Below are positions 23,220 to 34,140 of a stretch of 64,000 nucleotides of DNA, in pieces; within the stretch, counting starts at the first letter, position 1; every line of letters starts with the position of its first letter. The DNA comes from Chrysomallon squamiferum. Lineage: Eukaryota; Mollusca; Gastropoda; Neomphalida; Peltospiridae. The translations under genes were made by a program, and so were the position numbers. The stretch is from contig CM022676.1 in NCBI GenBank assembly GCA_012295275.1, positions 5,714,719-5,778,718 on the forward strand. Reading direction: 5' to 3'. The notes under the pieces are model-generated. The model ran no database searches and was not told the DNA's origin. It saw only the letters and a list, made by a program, of their open reading frames with translations.

Positions 23220-23922
23220 AATTGAAGTAGCTTATCAGAAAAGGGGATTTAAAAAAAAATCCAGTATGTCTGCTAATGATGAAAGACCCTTAAATTTTTT
23301 TACTCCTAAATCCAAAATTGTTTAGCACTAAGCCACAAATAGGATATAAACAAACACAAATTAAAGATAAAGTTAAGTTGTATTTAACTCAGACATTTAT
23401 CACTGGAAAGGAGAAAAAACAAAATCCAACATGTCCAGTAATGAGGATAGATCTTGTAATCTTTTGCTGCTAAAGCCAACATTTTTTAACATTAAGCTAC
23501 ACCTAGGATATAAATAAACCCAAATTAAAGATGAAGTTGAGTTGTATTTAACTCGGACATTTATCACTGGAAAGGAGAAAAAACAAAATCCAACATGTCC
23601 AGTAATGAGGATAGATCTTGTAATCTTTTGCTGCTAAAGCCAACATTTTTTAACATTAAGCTACACCTAGGATATAAATAAACCCAAATTAAAGATGAAG
23701 TTGAGTTGTATTTAACTCGGTCACACGTTTTCCAAAGGAGAAAATCACACGTTTTCCACTGGTAATTGATTTAAAACTGACAGACAGATAACATTTATTC
23801 CCCCCTAGGATATAAATCCCAAATTAAAGATGAAGTAAAAAATTAACGTTTTCCACTGGTAATTGATTTAAAAGGTAATTCAGTACAATTTACTGTTTTG
23901 TAAATACTGTAATTCAGTACAA

Positions 23923-23925
<3 letters not shown>
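23220..23925 (+). repeat. 164-bp tandem repeat, two near-identical copies plus relics
   Basis: Copies at 23401-23564 and 23565-23720 are identical to my reading over about 156 bp (both start CACTGGAAAGGAGAAAAAAC). A diverged copy at 23232-23400 shares CAGTATGTCTGCTAATGATG, AAGCCACAAATAGGATATAA and AAGTTGTATTTAACTC. After 23720 there are partial pieces: GTTTTCCACTGGTAATTGAT twice (23751, 23849) and AATTCAGTACAATTT twice. The identical pair implies a recent duplication, conversion or assembly artefact. Confidence 0.93.
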
Positions 23926-23967
<42 letters not shown>

Positions 23968-24032
23968 CTGGTTCTCTGTTTTGTCATATTTTTAGTATTG
24001 TTTGTTTGTTTCTGTGTTTGTTTATTAATTTA

Positions 24033-24079
<47 letters not shown>

Positions 24080-24240
24080 CATTATTATTTTTTATTATTA
24101 TTGTTATAATTATTATTATTATTTTAAATCATGGTATTTTGTTGTATTTTTCTTTTCTTTTTTTATTTGTTTTTTTTTTTTTTATTTTTTATTCTTTTTT
24201 TTTATTTTATTATAATTATTTTTATTTTTTTATTTAAAAT
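23926..24240. repeat. Poly-T and (TTA)n region
   Basis: Poly-T 23921-23967, (TTA)n 24037-24125, TTTTA-rich to 24235. Confidence 0.95.
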
Positions 24241-24719
24241 TAATTATAAAGATGCCGTCTATGAAGCTAAATATAAAGCAAATTTAAATGTTTTCTATTT
24301 CTTACTCATTATTATACTCTGTCATCTTCAACTAATAACTTTAAAAAAAAAAGTTTAATTACTTTTTTTATTTTTTTGAGTTGGGAGTTGGTTTGTTTTT
24401 ACATCCAAATCTCATTAATGGGTTTTTTTTTTTCATTTTTAATAAACTAATAAGATTTTTCCCTGATTAAAAAAACTAAAATATCTAAATTAATAAAAAT
24501 AATAATGAAATAATAATTAAAAAAAAAAACTAAAAAAAATTTGCTTCAAACAAAAAATTCATACAAAACACAACAGAATGAAGAAAGGAAATGAAAAAGA
24601 AAAAATATAAATATTTTTTCAAAAAATTCTGCCATTTTGTTCAGGATATTTGTTATTGGCTTAATATTACTGTTACTTGCAGGCATATTCTTTAAAAAAA
24701 TTAAAAGATTTAAAGAAAG
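24241..24719. other. AT-rich spacer
   Basis: Only A/T-rich sequence with short homopolymers. Nothing identified. Confidence 0.6.
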
Positions 24720-24945
24720 AAAAAAAACTTCCTTAATGGATCTAATCAGTGTTTTAATTAAGTCCTCTGCATATGCAAACTGATCTCATGGGTCAGAGGT
24801 CACTTGTGTGGGTCAGAGGTCGCGTATTTGGGTCAGGTCGTCAGAAACACAAAGACATGAAATTAAATGGAGCCAATCAGGTGGAAAGAAGCCATGTTAA
24901 TTAAAAGTGGTGACTGTTGCGTGTAAGAAAGCTGGACAAAAAAAT
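24720..24945 (+). promoter_or_regulatory. Candidate enhancer: phased DR1 nuclear-receptor sites
   Basis: GGGTCAGAGGTCA (24790-24802) is a DR1 arrangement of two AGGTCA-type half-sites, repeated as GGGTCAGAGGTCG (24810-24822) and GGGTCAGGTCG (24830-24840), at exact 20-bp intervals. Upstream is GCATATGCAAA, an octamer-like POU motif. Downstream are GCCAATCAGGTGG (CCAAT plus an E-box) and GTTAATTAA. DR1 is the known element for HNF4, COUP-TF and RXR dimers. The combination suggests a cis-regulatory module, but activity is inferred. Confidence 0.45.
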
Positions 24946-25261
24946 CTGTTTAAACAAAAATAGTTTTCTTGTAAAGTGAAAAAGCTTGAAAAGCAAAACT
25001 AATAAAATATTTTTTGCTTCTTTTTTTTTTTTTTTTTTTCTTTGTTCAGTATTATTTATTTGTAATTTGTTTTCTTTTATATCATTTATTTTTTTTTATT
25101 TTTTTTATTTTTACCAATTGAAAAAATATGTATTTTGTTATGGTAGATTTATTACGCAATTTCCGAGAGTCTATAATTGATTATAAATGTTGATGAATGA
25201 ATAAAGAGTTATATAAAAATAATAATTAACCAGTAATTACATAAATATTATTTTAGCAAAT
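24946..25261. other. AT-rich spacer with poly-T
   Basis: Poly-T at 25020-25039, TTTTA-rich to 25120. Otherwise nothing seen. Confidence 0.6.
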
Positions 25262-25335
25262 ATTTCTAAATACTTGCATGTGTGCATGTGCATATGCATG
25301 TGCATGCATGTTTGTATCTGGAGAGAGAGAGGGAT
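25262..25335. repeat. (GCATGT)n and (GA)n
   Basis: TGCATGTGTGCATGTGCATA-type hexamer repeat at 25275-25312, followed by GGAGAGAGAGAGGG. Confidence 0.85.
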
Positions 25336-25439
25336 CACATATAATATTTTTTCCATGTATAAACCATTTTGAAATAATTCTGAAGATATTTTGCCTTAAT
25401 TAAATTTCATTTGAAACCTGAATTGTTATTTTTACATTT

Positions 25440-25562
25440 TTTTTTTTTTTTATTTAAATAATTAAATCTTTTAAAAAACAAATATAATAGTAATAATAAT
25501 AATAATAATAATAAAATAATAATAAAAAAAAAAAAAAAATAATAAAAAAAAAAAAAAAAAGC
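25440..25562. repeat. Poly-T, (AAT)n and poly-A
   Basis: Poly-T at 25439-25451; (TAA)n at 25487-25515, ending in poly-A runs at 25526-25560. Confidence 0.93.
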
Positions 25563-25881
25563 TTGTTTACTTAATGTCGTCACTTTTTAAACCATCATTT
25601 TTGTTTGTTTCTTTACATTACAAAAACATCCCATCTTTTCAAATCTCCATTACTCCGACACCCACCCCCATTACTTTCAACTCACTCCTATCTGCTTTCT
25701 GTTTGATCCTGCGAGATAAAAACAAATGAAAAATAAAAATTTTAATTGAGACTTGTTCAAAAGGTCGTGTTAAAATGTTTGCACGGTAACCATTCTGCAG
25801 TATAATATTTGTTAACAAACAAAGATGTGTTAAAAGAGAATGACTGGCTGATATCAAAAGCTCTTTTGTTTAGGAGACCAG

Positions 25882-25915
<34 letters not shown>

Positions 25916-26218
25916 ATGAAAGTAATTAAATAAGATGAAAGGAGGGCTTTTGTTCATGTAATTCTCGTGTTAATTAGTAAATTATAAGGTTTCGGGAAAT
26001 CATGAGGTTGTGAAGAAGATGCTTCAGTATTAATACACAGGGTTTTTTCTTTTTGTTTCTTTTCATAACGTCATTCTTTTTCACTTTGTTTGCCCTTTAA
26101 TTCACTTTGGAAAGGAAAGTGCGGCCTTATCAAATTACCTACACAAACTGAGTCTAATTGAATGCAAATTTAAAAGTTCGTACTGTGAAGTAAATGTACT
26201 GGATATAAGCCACCTGGT
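25563..26218. other. Mixed sequence with a 35-nt poly-A
   Basis: Moderately complex sequence, poly-A at 25881-25914, and CpG-bearing GTGCGGCCTTATC at 26119. No gene recognised. Confidence 0.55.
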
Positions 26219-26277
26219 AAAAAAAAAAAAAAAAAAAAAAATGTTTTTTCTTTTCTTTTTTTTTTTTTTTTTTTTCC
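26219..26277. repeat. Poly-A / poly-T inverted pair
   Basis: A22 followed by TG and a T-rich run of about 30, able to fold back as an A:T hairpin. Confidence 0.9.
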
Positions 26278-26324
26278 TTTTGAATTTAATTATGTGTAAA
26301 AGAACTAACATTTACAGAAATACA

Positions 26325-26560
26325 TATGTATGCAAATACACACACACACACAACACACACATTTACAAACAAACATTACAAAACATGCATTTTTTATACA
26401 AACAAACACACATATACACAAATATACATGCATGCATAAACATGCATACAAACACACATACATACAGACATAAACACATGTGCATGCATTTATACATATA
26501 TTCAGAAAACACACACATTTACCTATTTATTTACAAAAACACACACACACACATATGCAC
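26325..26560. repeat. Degenerate (CA)n / (ACAT)n region
   Basis: CACACACA, ACAAACA and ACATACA units with scattered interruptions. Confidence 0.9.
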
Positions 26561-27120
26561 TAATTTACATTATCATTATTCATATTTACAAGAAACAAAT
26601 ATAATAAATTGTAAGCATTCAAAATACACATCATATACATTTCAACAAACAAACAAATATCTGGAAATGAACAAAATATATTTAATTTTACTTTTTCTCA
26701 TCATCTCAAATACATTTTAACATGAAATTAAAACAACCATCTGAATATATACTAAAACTTTTTAAACATTTTTTTCCAACACACCTCAGACACACATTAT
26801 TGAAAAGAAATCACTTGATAACCTACAAAATATACTCAGTGTTTTGTTCGACATTTTGACCAATTTTAATAGATCATGTTAAACCATTTTATTCTGAAAC
26901 CAAAATCTGTAATCAGGATTTGTTTCCTGAAAATCTGTGGTTCTACAGAGATAAGTCAGAACAGAATTAAAAGAGAGAAAGATTTAAAAGATTTTAGTTA
27001 CATTACATTTGTGTGACTTTATTTTGTTAGTAAAGTTTGAGGATAAAGTAAAACTGAGATTAAAGATTCAGTGTCATTGTCATGTGACTGGAAGAAAGCA
27101 AAAAGAAAAAAAAAGAAAAA
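26561..27120. other. AT-rich spacer
   Basis: No gene or motif. Ends in purine-rich AAAGAAAAAAAAAG. Confidence 0.6.
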
Positions 27121-27156
27121 AGGTGTATATGTATATGTGTTATGTATGTATGTATG

Positions 27157-27229
<73 letters not shown>

Positions 27230-27240
27230 AGGTAGATAGA
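27121..27240. repeat. (TG)n microsatellite with (TATG)n head
   Basis: (TATG)n 27135-27158, then (TG)n to 27229 with one TTT interruption. Confidence 0.97.
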
Positions 27241-27284
27241 TAAATGTTTTTGTTACTTTCATTAAAAGAATCAAATCCTAATAT

Positions 27285-27415
27285 TAGTAAATTCTCACGT
27301 ATTAATCTAACTCTACTATGCTAGCTCACTCACTAGTCTACACTAACCAACTCTCCCAAACTAGTTTATCTTTGTACTAACTTATCTACACTAACTCACC
27401 TTCTTATATACTTAC
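27285..27415 (-). repeat. Minus-strand copy of the GTGAGTTAGT repeat family
   Basis: On the minus strand this reads GGTGAGTTAGTGTAGATAAG, AGTTTGGGAGAGTTGG, TTAGTGTAGACTAGTGAGTG and AGCTAGCATAGTAGAG. That is the same vocabulary as the plus-strand array at 29.86-30.60 kb. Confidence 0.75.
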
Positions 27416-27544
27416 ATATAAATAATGTATATACATATATACACACACATGTACATGTACAAATATATACTGCATCCATCCATCCATCCATATATGTTCA
27501 TGTATGTATGTATGTATGTGTGTGTACATATACATGTATGTGTA

Positions 27545-27580
<36 letters not shown>

Positions 27581-27720
27581 CACACACACACACATATATA
27601 CATATATATTTATACACACACATGTATATACAAATTAAGAATCTAAATTATGAATATATATATATACACACACATACATATACCTACACATACATCTATA
27701 TGTCCATGTGTATTTTGTAT
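27416..27720. repeat. Mixed (TA)n, (TG)n, (CA)n, (CATC)n cluster
   Basis: (CCAT)n 27475-27492, (TATG)n 27500-27520, (TG)n 27538-27566, (TA)n, then (CA)n 27580-27593 and further CATA/TATA runs. Confidence 0.93.
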
Positions 27721-27939
27721 AGACTGATACAGATATACAATTATATTCTGGATGTGTCTATTGATTGGTATTTGTGTATAACAGAATACTGCAAGTATCC
27801 TAATGGAACAGGTCTATCAATTCTGTGTTAGACACAATGTTTATATTTTATCAATTATCACAGTCTCATATAACTTTTTTTTGCTGTTAACCTACACACT
27901 AAAGTAGAGTCAATATAAACCATCAGTGACAGAGATCAC

Positions 27940-28390
27940 TCTTAATTGAGAAAATAAATAACACTAATGTGTTTGTCTAAAGTTACCGAGTATACCGTTT
28001 GAGGTTACAAAATAACATTATGTCTGTTTTTAATTGTAATTAAAATTAAGTGTTTACAGAACAGGCAATGGAGTTTGTATGATATATTTAAGGATGAAAG
28101 GTTCTGGGTTCAAATACAGGTACATTCCTGTCTTTGATTTTGACGTGTTTTAAAGATTAAACAGTGCTAATGTGTTTGTTTAATGTTGTAGACTATACTG
28201 TACTGGTAGATGAAAGAGTTTCAGTGTATTGGCTATATGTAAAAATAAATTGCTGTACATCAACTAGAATGGATTGTTAGATTTATAATTTAAAGGTACT
28301 GGGATGAAATATGGATAATTCGTAATAAATAAAATGTTATAAAAATGTGATTGACAAGTTTTGCTGGGTATACTGCTTGACATAAGAAAA
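27940..28390 (+). repeat. Degenerate ~190-bp repeat
   Basis: A block of the form TAAnNNTGCTAATGTGTTTGTNTAAtGTT followed by TATACTG recurs near 27955, 28160 and (diverged) 28335. Between the first two is GGTTCTGGGTTCAAATAC (28102), which resembles a tRNA box B, so a tRNA-derived element is possible. Confidence 0.5.
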
Positions 28391-28429
28391 GCATTACAGA
28401 TTAGTTTGGTGCTTCTCATTGGGAGGTTC

Positions 28430-28690
28430 TATATGTATGTATGTATGTGACTGTCTGTCTGTCTATCAGTCTCTGGCTATCTATCTATATTTCTGTCTGT
28501 CTATCTATCTAATTGTCATTCTATCTATCTGTCTCTCTGTCTGTCTGTCTAATTGTCTATCTATCTACCTGTGTGTCTGTCTGTCTGTATATATGTATAT
28601 TTAACTAGTTGTCTGTCTGTCAACCTTTCTTTCTTTCTTTCTAAATATATTTATAATATAATGATATATACATCTATCTGTCTATATATG
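28430..28690. repeat. (CTGT/CTAT)n tetranucleotide region
   Basis: (TATG)n, then long alternating CTGT, CTAT and AATTGT units. The false frame reads CLSVYLSI. Confidence 0.95.
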
Positions 28691-29079
28691 TTGACACACA
28701 GACAAATTCTCAAAGATTATATTACACAGATACATTCACAAACACATATTCTCATACAGATACTTATCATTCACACAGGAGCCAAACAAACAAAACAAAA
28801 TAATCATTATCAAATTAATTACATTTGACTTTTACAGTTTTTTGAAAACAAAGATCACACAATGTCACAGTAGCTAATCAACATCTGTTTAACAATGTTC
28901 ATAGTTGACTCTTTTTTTTTTTTTTTTTTTTTCACAACAAGAATCGAAATTAGCCTTGTTTTCCTATCTTTGAACCAAGAGTGTCTTTTTTAGGGTCTAA
29001 TTTACGCTAATTAAGAAAAACCGAGTGATGCATAAACAAACTATTGTTATTAGGTTTCCAAAACTTTTCATTTCATTTA
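28691..29079. other. AT-rich spacer
   Basis: CA-type simple sequence to 28760 and poly-T 28913-28932. Nothing else identified. Confidence 0.6.
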
Positions 29080-29560
29080 ACACGAACAACAACCCCCCAT
29101 CTGAACTCTGAGCATATCTCCCATGATCCTCTACCACTTCCTGGAAACGGCTTTTCTTTTTCTAACAGAAGAAATTCAGAAACAAAAGGGAGACAACTCT
29201 GACAGAAAATTATTCAAAAGAGAAATGGAGTTTTCATTTTGAAGGTGGTGTGTGTTGTATTTCCTCCAAAATAAACAGCAGCACCATTTTTTTGACGAGG
29301 ATTGTAATAAATACGGCTGCCTTTTAGCCAGCACCTTGAATTAAAACTTCACTGGACTGTGAAATGCGGCCATTGTTCAAGGTGTTGTTACGAAATCCAG
29401 GCCGACATTGAGCAATCCTTGACAATTAAGAAATTTTTCCTCAAACCATCAGTTGTTAATGAAACAGATGTTGTTAAAAGCTTGAGGGAAATCTGGGCTC
29501 AGATTAAACTCACTCACTTTGAAATTGAAGTTAATATTAACTCTACTTTTTAATTAGTTA
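29080..29560. other. Complex single-copy-looking island
   Basis: Mixed-composition DNA. TGCGGCCATTGTTCAAGG (29365) carries a weak YY1-like GCGGCCAT. A 64-codon plus frame (29359-29553) has ordinary composition, but I recognise no family and its start is not ATG in a strong context, so I do not call a gene. Confidence 0.4.
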
Positions 29561-29859
29561 CCACACAACAGAAAGGGGAAAAAAAAAGAAAACCCCAAAA
29601 ATTGGAATTCTTTTGTTCAGGAGTTACAATAATTTTGGCAAAAGAGTTGACTCCCTTATTATTTTCATTTTATGATTTTTTTTCTTCTCATTTTATTTAT
29701 TTATTTATTTATTTAGTCAGTTTATTTTTATTTTTTGTTTCAATGATGGATGGGGCTTGGATTTCATTTTCTTCATATTGTCTTGTTAACATTACTTAAC
29801 ATCTCTATTTAAATTCTTTTGGGTTCTTTTTTTCTTTAATTCTTTATTTAAACACTGAG
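29561..29859. other. AT-rich spacer with (TTTA)n
   Basis: (TTTA)n 29693-29716 and T-rich sequence. No gene. Confidence 0.65.
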
Positions 29860-30600
29860 TGTGGTAGAAGGAGAGCATTAATGCAGGAGAGTAGGAGAGT
29901 AGGTGAGTAGTGGAATGGGTGAGTAAGTGAGCAAGCTAGTGTAGCAGAAGTGAACTAGCAGAGGAAAGAACGAGTTAGTTTAAGAAAATGAGTGAGTTGA
30001 TACAAGACTGTGTGAGTGTTTACTTTAGGAGAGTGGGTGAGTTAATCTAGGAGAGTAATGAGTTAAGAGTCAGTGAGTTTGTAAGAGTGGGTGAGTTAGT
30101 TTAGGAGAGTGAGTTAGTTAATGTGTGAGAATGAAATGTAATTTAGAGTATATATATTATAGTGAGTAAATTAGTCTAGACAATTTGTGTGAGTAATGTA
30201 GGAGACTAGGTGAGTTAGTATGGTATAATGAGTAAGTTAATGTAAAAAACTGAGTCTGTAGACTAGGAGAGTAGATGAGTTAGTATAGTATAGTGAGTAA
30301 ATTAGTGTAGAAAAGTGAGTAAGTAGTCTAGGAGACTAGGTGAGTTAGTATAGTATAGTGAGTAAGTTAATGTAAAAAAATTGAGTCTGTAGTCTAGGAG
30401 AGTGGGTGAGTTAGTATAGTATAGTGAGTAAGTTAATGTAGAAAACTGAGTGAGTGTACTAGGGGAGTAGACAAGTTAGTATAGTACAGTGAGTAGACAC
30501 CAAAGAATGAAAGAGCTAGTTAAGGAGAGTTATTATTTAGTGTAGGAGAGCAGGTAGACTAGACTAGACAACAGAAAGGTAGTGCAGAAGAATGAGTGAA
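29860..30600 (+). repeat. GTGAGTTAGT minisatellite, 65-bp units in the centre
   Basis: Units beginning AGGAGA(C/G)TAGGTGAGTTAG start at 30200, 30265, 30330 and 30396, with a diverged unit at 30461: spacings 65, 65, 66, 65. Each contains TATAGTATAGTGAGTAA, TTAATGTAAAAAACTGAGT and GTAGTCT. The flanks (29860-30199, 30500-30600) contain looser half-units. The unit is built of ~10-bp GTGAGTTAGT-like words, suggesting growth from a short motif. Confidence 0.92.
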
Positions 30601-30884
30601 CTCTTTGGAAGAGACAATTACCAAGTGCAAAACTATGTTTACTCCAGATAATGAAAATGGGTTTTTTTACCAAAGGATCTGTCATGATGGAGTTTGTATA
30701 GTAAAATTGTTGCTAATTCTCAACTCATTACAACTTTACTAACAATCCAACGTAGATCTGCCTGTTGGAGATGCCAGATTATACAGCCAGAAATTACATG
30801 CTTTAACTTTAAATTGAGCTTTCAGGTTGAAAATTGCTTGTGTTAGCAATCAATTTTCTTTAAATTATCCCCTTTTTTTTTAAA
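30601..30884. other. Complex non-coding spacer
   Basis: Moderate-complexity sequence (CTGCCTGTTGGAGATGCC at 30756). Nothing recognised. Confidence 0.5.
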
Positions 30885-30919
<35 letters not shown>

Positions 30920-31080
30920 GTTTAATGGTTCAGCAAAAGAGATGTTTCGCAGTATTTGTAAACACAGCGACTATCAGAGCTGTAATACTCCTATTTACAC
31001 TTGTATGTTTTAGCAATTACAGAAAAAGAAAAAGATAAAAAAAAAAAAATGAAGTTAAAAAAAAAAAAAAAAAAGAGAAA
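30885..31080. repeat. Poly-T and poly-A tracts
   Basis: T30 at 30888-30918; A-runs 31038-31050 and 31058-31075 separated by TGAAGTT. Confidence 0.93.
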
Positions 31081-31560
31081 GAGAGAAAATTTCGTGATGC
31101 AAATGATCGCAACGAACTGAGTCAGCTTCTCCTAGAATCTCGGTGGTCTCACCAACTTAATGCTGTATCATTTTTATCTCGGCACAAATTGTGATGGTTT
31201 CGAAGCAGTTCCTTTTGCATGATAACCATCAGTTCATTCCCCGCTTGTACCTCTCAGCTAAGACGAGTCATGCCCGATCCATTCACCCATATTGGAGTTA
31301 TGCGATATCTGACTTTATTGTCCCTCATTTGCATAAAAATTACACATCTTCTACTCAGAACATGTCATCAGTGATCTGTCAATACTTGAGGTGACTAACC
31401 TTAATTTTTGACATTTGATTTAGGTCTGTTTTTTTTAATCTTCGTCTTTCCCTGAGTTAGGATTTGAGGTCGAAGGTCGCATCGGAAATGTTGCTTGATT
31501 TACTCAAAGCAAATTGCCGATTTTGAGTTTAATGTGATTGACGAGATTGTATTCTGTGAA
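31081..31560. promoter_or_regulatory. Complex island with a DR1-like site
   Basis: Mixed-composition, CpG-containing sequence. AGGTCGAAGGTCG at 31467-31479 has DR1 spacing of two AGGTCG half-sites. An open plus frame (31191-31394) shows no recognisable domain. Confidence 0.3.
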
Positions 31561-32634
31561 ATTTTTGCGAGAAGAAAGAAAAAAGGTTTAGAGTAAATTT
31601 TTGAAAAAGGAAAAGATAAATGGAAAAATCGGTTAAATCCTTTTCATAATTTGATAAAAATAAGAAAAAGTAAAAAGATAAAAGTATGAATGAAAATATA
31701 AAATGAAGAATTTTTTTTCGAATTTTTAAAAGATGAAAAGTAAAATAAAGAATTTAGCAATTTTGTTTTTTTTCTGAAATTTATTTTTGAAAAAAATAAT
31801 AATAATTTCTGATATTCTCGTGAACTCTTAGTGACAAAAAAAATAATTGAGAATTTGTTATGATTAAAGTATTTTTTTAAAACTGAGATTATGGGGAAGA
31901 AATTTCAAAAATGACACTTTGAGAATGTTTTAGTAGTTCTGATTTCAGTAAAAAAAAAAAAAAAAATGAAAGAAAATGAAGGAATGTAGAATTTGTTCTA
32001 AGTTAAACAGTTCTTCAAGATTATAGGAATGCTGACAATTTAAATAATAATAAAATAAAATAAAATATTTTAACAAAAACCACCAACCCCAAAACTCCAA
32101 AGAATAACTGAGTTTTATTTACCTTACAAAAATACTCATAATTTGAACAAAAAGAATTTTAGGAGTAAAACGGTTCAAAAAGAATAAATATAAATTAAAA
32201 AAATCTGTTACAGTTTAAATAATTCTTCAGAATATGGCAAAGAGAGGCTAATTTTCAAAATGGTGTACTGAATATTTAAATTACTTTTGTAATACTCCTC
32301 ATAATGTGAAGAAGAAAAAATGGGGGAGAAAAAGTAAAGTTTAATAAGAAAGAAATATGTTGAGAATTTACAGCAATTTAAATACTTCTTCAGTGAAGTG
32401 TAGGTGTGTTGTGCACTTTTGTTTTAGTATTAATAATTTTCAATTAAAACTAGAATGAGTAAAAAAAGTAAATTTTCTGAAGTACTTGGAGACTGAGGAA
32501 CGGAAGTTCTATGACTGCAGAAATAATCCTTTTCAGAATTTAATAAAATAATAATAAATTAATGAATTTTAAGAGTAAAGTTAAAAAGTACTATAAAAAA
32601 CAAAACAAGACAGGCACAGAAAAAGTTAATTTGA
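31561..32634. other. A-rich intergenic sequence
   Basis: AT-rich DNA with short poly-A runs and weak repetition of GAATTT/AATAATAA words (TTTAAATAATTCTTCAGAAT at 32214, AATTTAAATACTTCTTCAGT at 32376). No gene. Confidence 0.55.
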
Positions 32635-32860
32635 ATATATGTTTGTATGTGTGTGTTTGTGTTTTTATGTATGTATTTGAATGTATGATTGTAATGTTTG
32701 TGTGTGTGTATGTGTGTGTATATATGAACGTATGTATTAACATGTATGCATGTATGTATATATAAGTGCATAAAAGAAATGTTTGTATATATGTATGTGT
32801 GTATGTATATATGTCTATATAAATGCATAAAACAAATTTGTATATATATATATATGTGTA

Positions 32861-32891
<31 letters not shown>

Positions 32892-33040
32892 AAGTGTATA
32901 AAACAAATTTGTATATATATATATATGTATGTTTGTTTGTGTGTGTGTGTAAGTGTATAAAACAAATTTGTATATATATATATATGTATGTTTGTTGTGT
33001 GTGTGTGTGTGTAAGTGTATAAAACAAATTTGTTTATTAC
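32635..33040 (+). repeat. ~57-71-bp tandem repeat with nested (TA)n and (TG)n
   Basis: AAGTGTATAAAACAAATTTG (and variants) recurs at 32764, 32821, 32892, 32951 and 33013, each followed by (TA)n, TATGTTTGT and (TG)n. Length variation is in the dinucleotide parts. Confidence 0.95.
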
Positions 33041-33109
33041 ATCAGCACTATGACATTAATCTCACTCTCTGACAGCAGTAAGAACTGACATCAATTCTAA
33101 CACACACAC

Positions 33110-33486
33110 CACAATCTTTTAAATTACTTCGGCCCATCAGCGATGAAAGTCAATTCAAAAAAATCTACATATTTCCCTAAATATGTATTGCATGGCTCGC
33201 TGGTAGATATCAGTGTTAGATGACACTTGAGGAGATGGTGATGTATGCGGTATCTCTTGTATCTCCCCGATTTGTTTCCACAGCTGATTAGAGCACGAAG
33301 AATTCATCTTGATTCCCTCGTTCAATCCCAGAAAGTCAGAAACAGTTGAAAAATGGCCGCCGGGTCAATGGGGTCCCTCTCGGACTAAGCATGTTAAGAT
33401 CGGTCATTGAGAAGATAGCATTCATTGTTCAAATACTATCAGTGTCCAATGATTTACTGTGTGACAGTTGCTGATAATGGCGGACA

Positions 33487-33518
<32 letters not shown>

Positions 33519-33720
33519 CGTCCGCTCTGATTGGTCCATCATTGCAGTGCTTGATGGACGAAGAGATCTGATTGGCCGAGAGATAGATAATGGCTAAAAC
33601 ATGGATTCTTTTGTAGCTGGAGTGATCCGATAGGTTTAAGATTAGCCTGACTGTGAAATATGCTAATTTATTGCACGGATGAAGTAATATTAATTAGTTT
33701 TATGGACAAGATTGATAATG
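33110..33720. promoter_or_regulatory. Island with YY1-like, CCAAT and hairpin motifs
   Basis: AAAATGGCCGCC at 33350-33361; ATAATGGCGGAC at 33474-33485; inverted CCAAT boxes CTGATTGG at 33527-33534 and 33568-33575, 41 bp apart. Between them GTCCATCA (33534-33541) pairs with TGATGGAC (33552-33559). GCGGAC and GTCCGC flank a T30 run (33480-33525), forming a second inverted pair. Dense motif content suggests a promoter or enhancer, but no transcript is visible. Confidence 0.4.
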
Positions 33721-33841
33721 GTTATTAATCTTACAAGTCCTGTGAGAAAAATTTTGACTTTTGGGTCAAGATGTTTGTATCTGGTGAAGTTCTTTAAGTA
33801 CTTGGCAAAGATTATTTAAATTATTTTGCTTTCTAACCAGT

Positions 33842-34140
33842 AATGTATTACAATAGTAGTACTAGAAGCAGTAGAAGTAGTAATGGTAATAGAAGTAGTA
33901 GTAACAGTAATATTAGTAGTAGCAGCAGTAGTACTAGTGACATTTGTAATAGTAGTAATAGTAATAGTAGTAACAGTATAATAATTGTAGTAATAATAGT
34001 GGTACTATTAGTAACAGCAGCAATGGAAAAATAATGGTGGCAGTAATAGTAATAGTAATGGTAATAGTAATGGTAATAGTAGTAGTAATAGTAGTAGTAA
34101 TAGTGGTAGTAGTAGTGATGCTAGAATAATAAGTGATAAC
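33842..34140. repeat. (AGT/AAT/GGT)n triplet array
   Basis: Nearly 300 bp of AGTAGT/AATAGT/AATGGT units. The Ser/Asn-rich frame is an artefact. Confidence 0.95.

Noticed and set aside
23220-23925. Possible CRISPR-like array
   Set aside because: Copies are 164 bp, directly adjacent and without unique spacers, in clearly eukaryotic DNA, so this is a tandem duplication.
29105-29130. CTCCCATGATCC as a third ZNF143 site
   Set aside because: It lacks the AATGCA part of the core.
29359-29553. 64-codon plus-strand frame beginning KCGHCSRCCYEI
   Set aside because: The Cys/His cluster suggested a zinc finger, but the spacing CxxCxxCC does not fit a known finger and the rest of the frame has no matching ligands.
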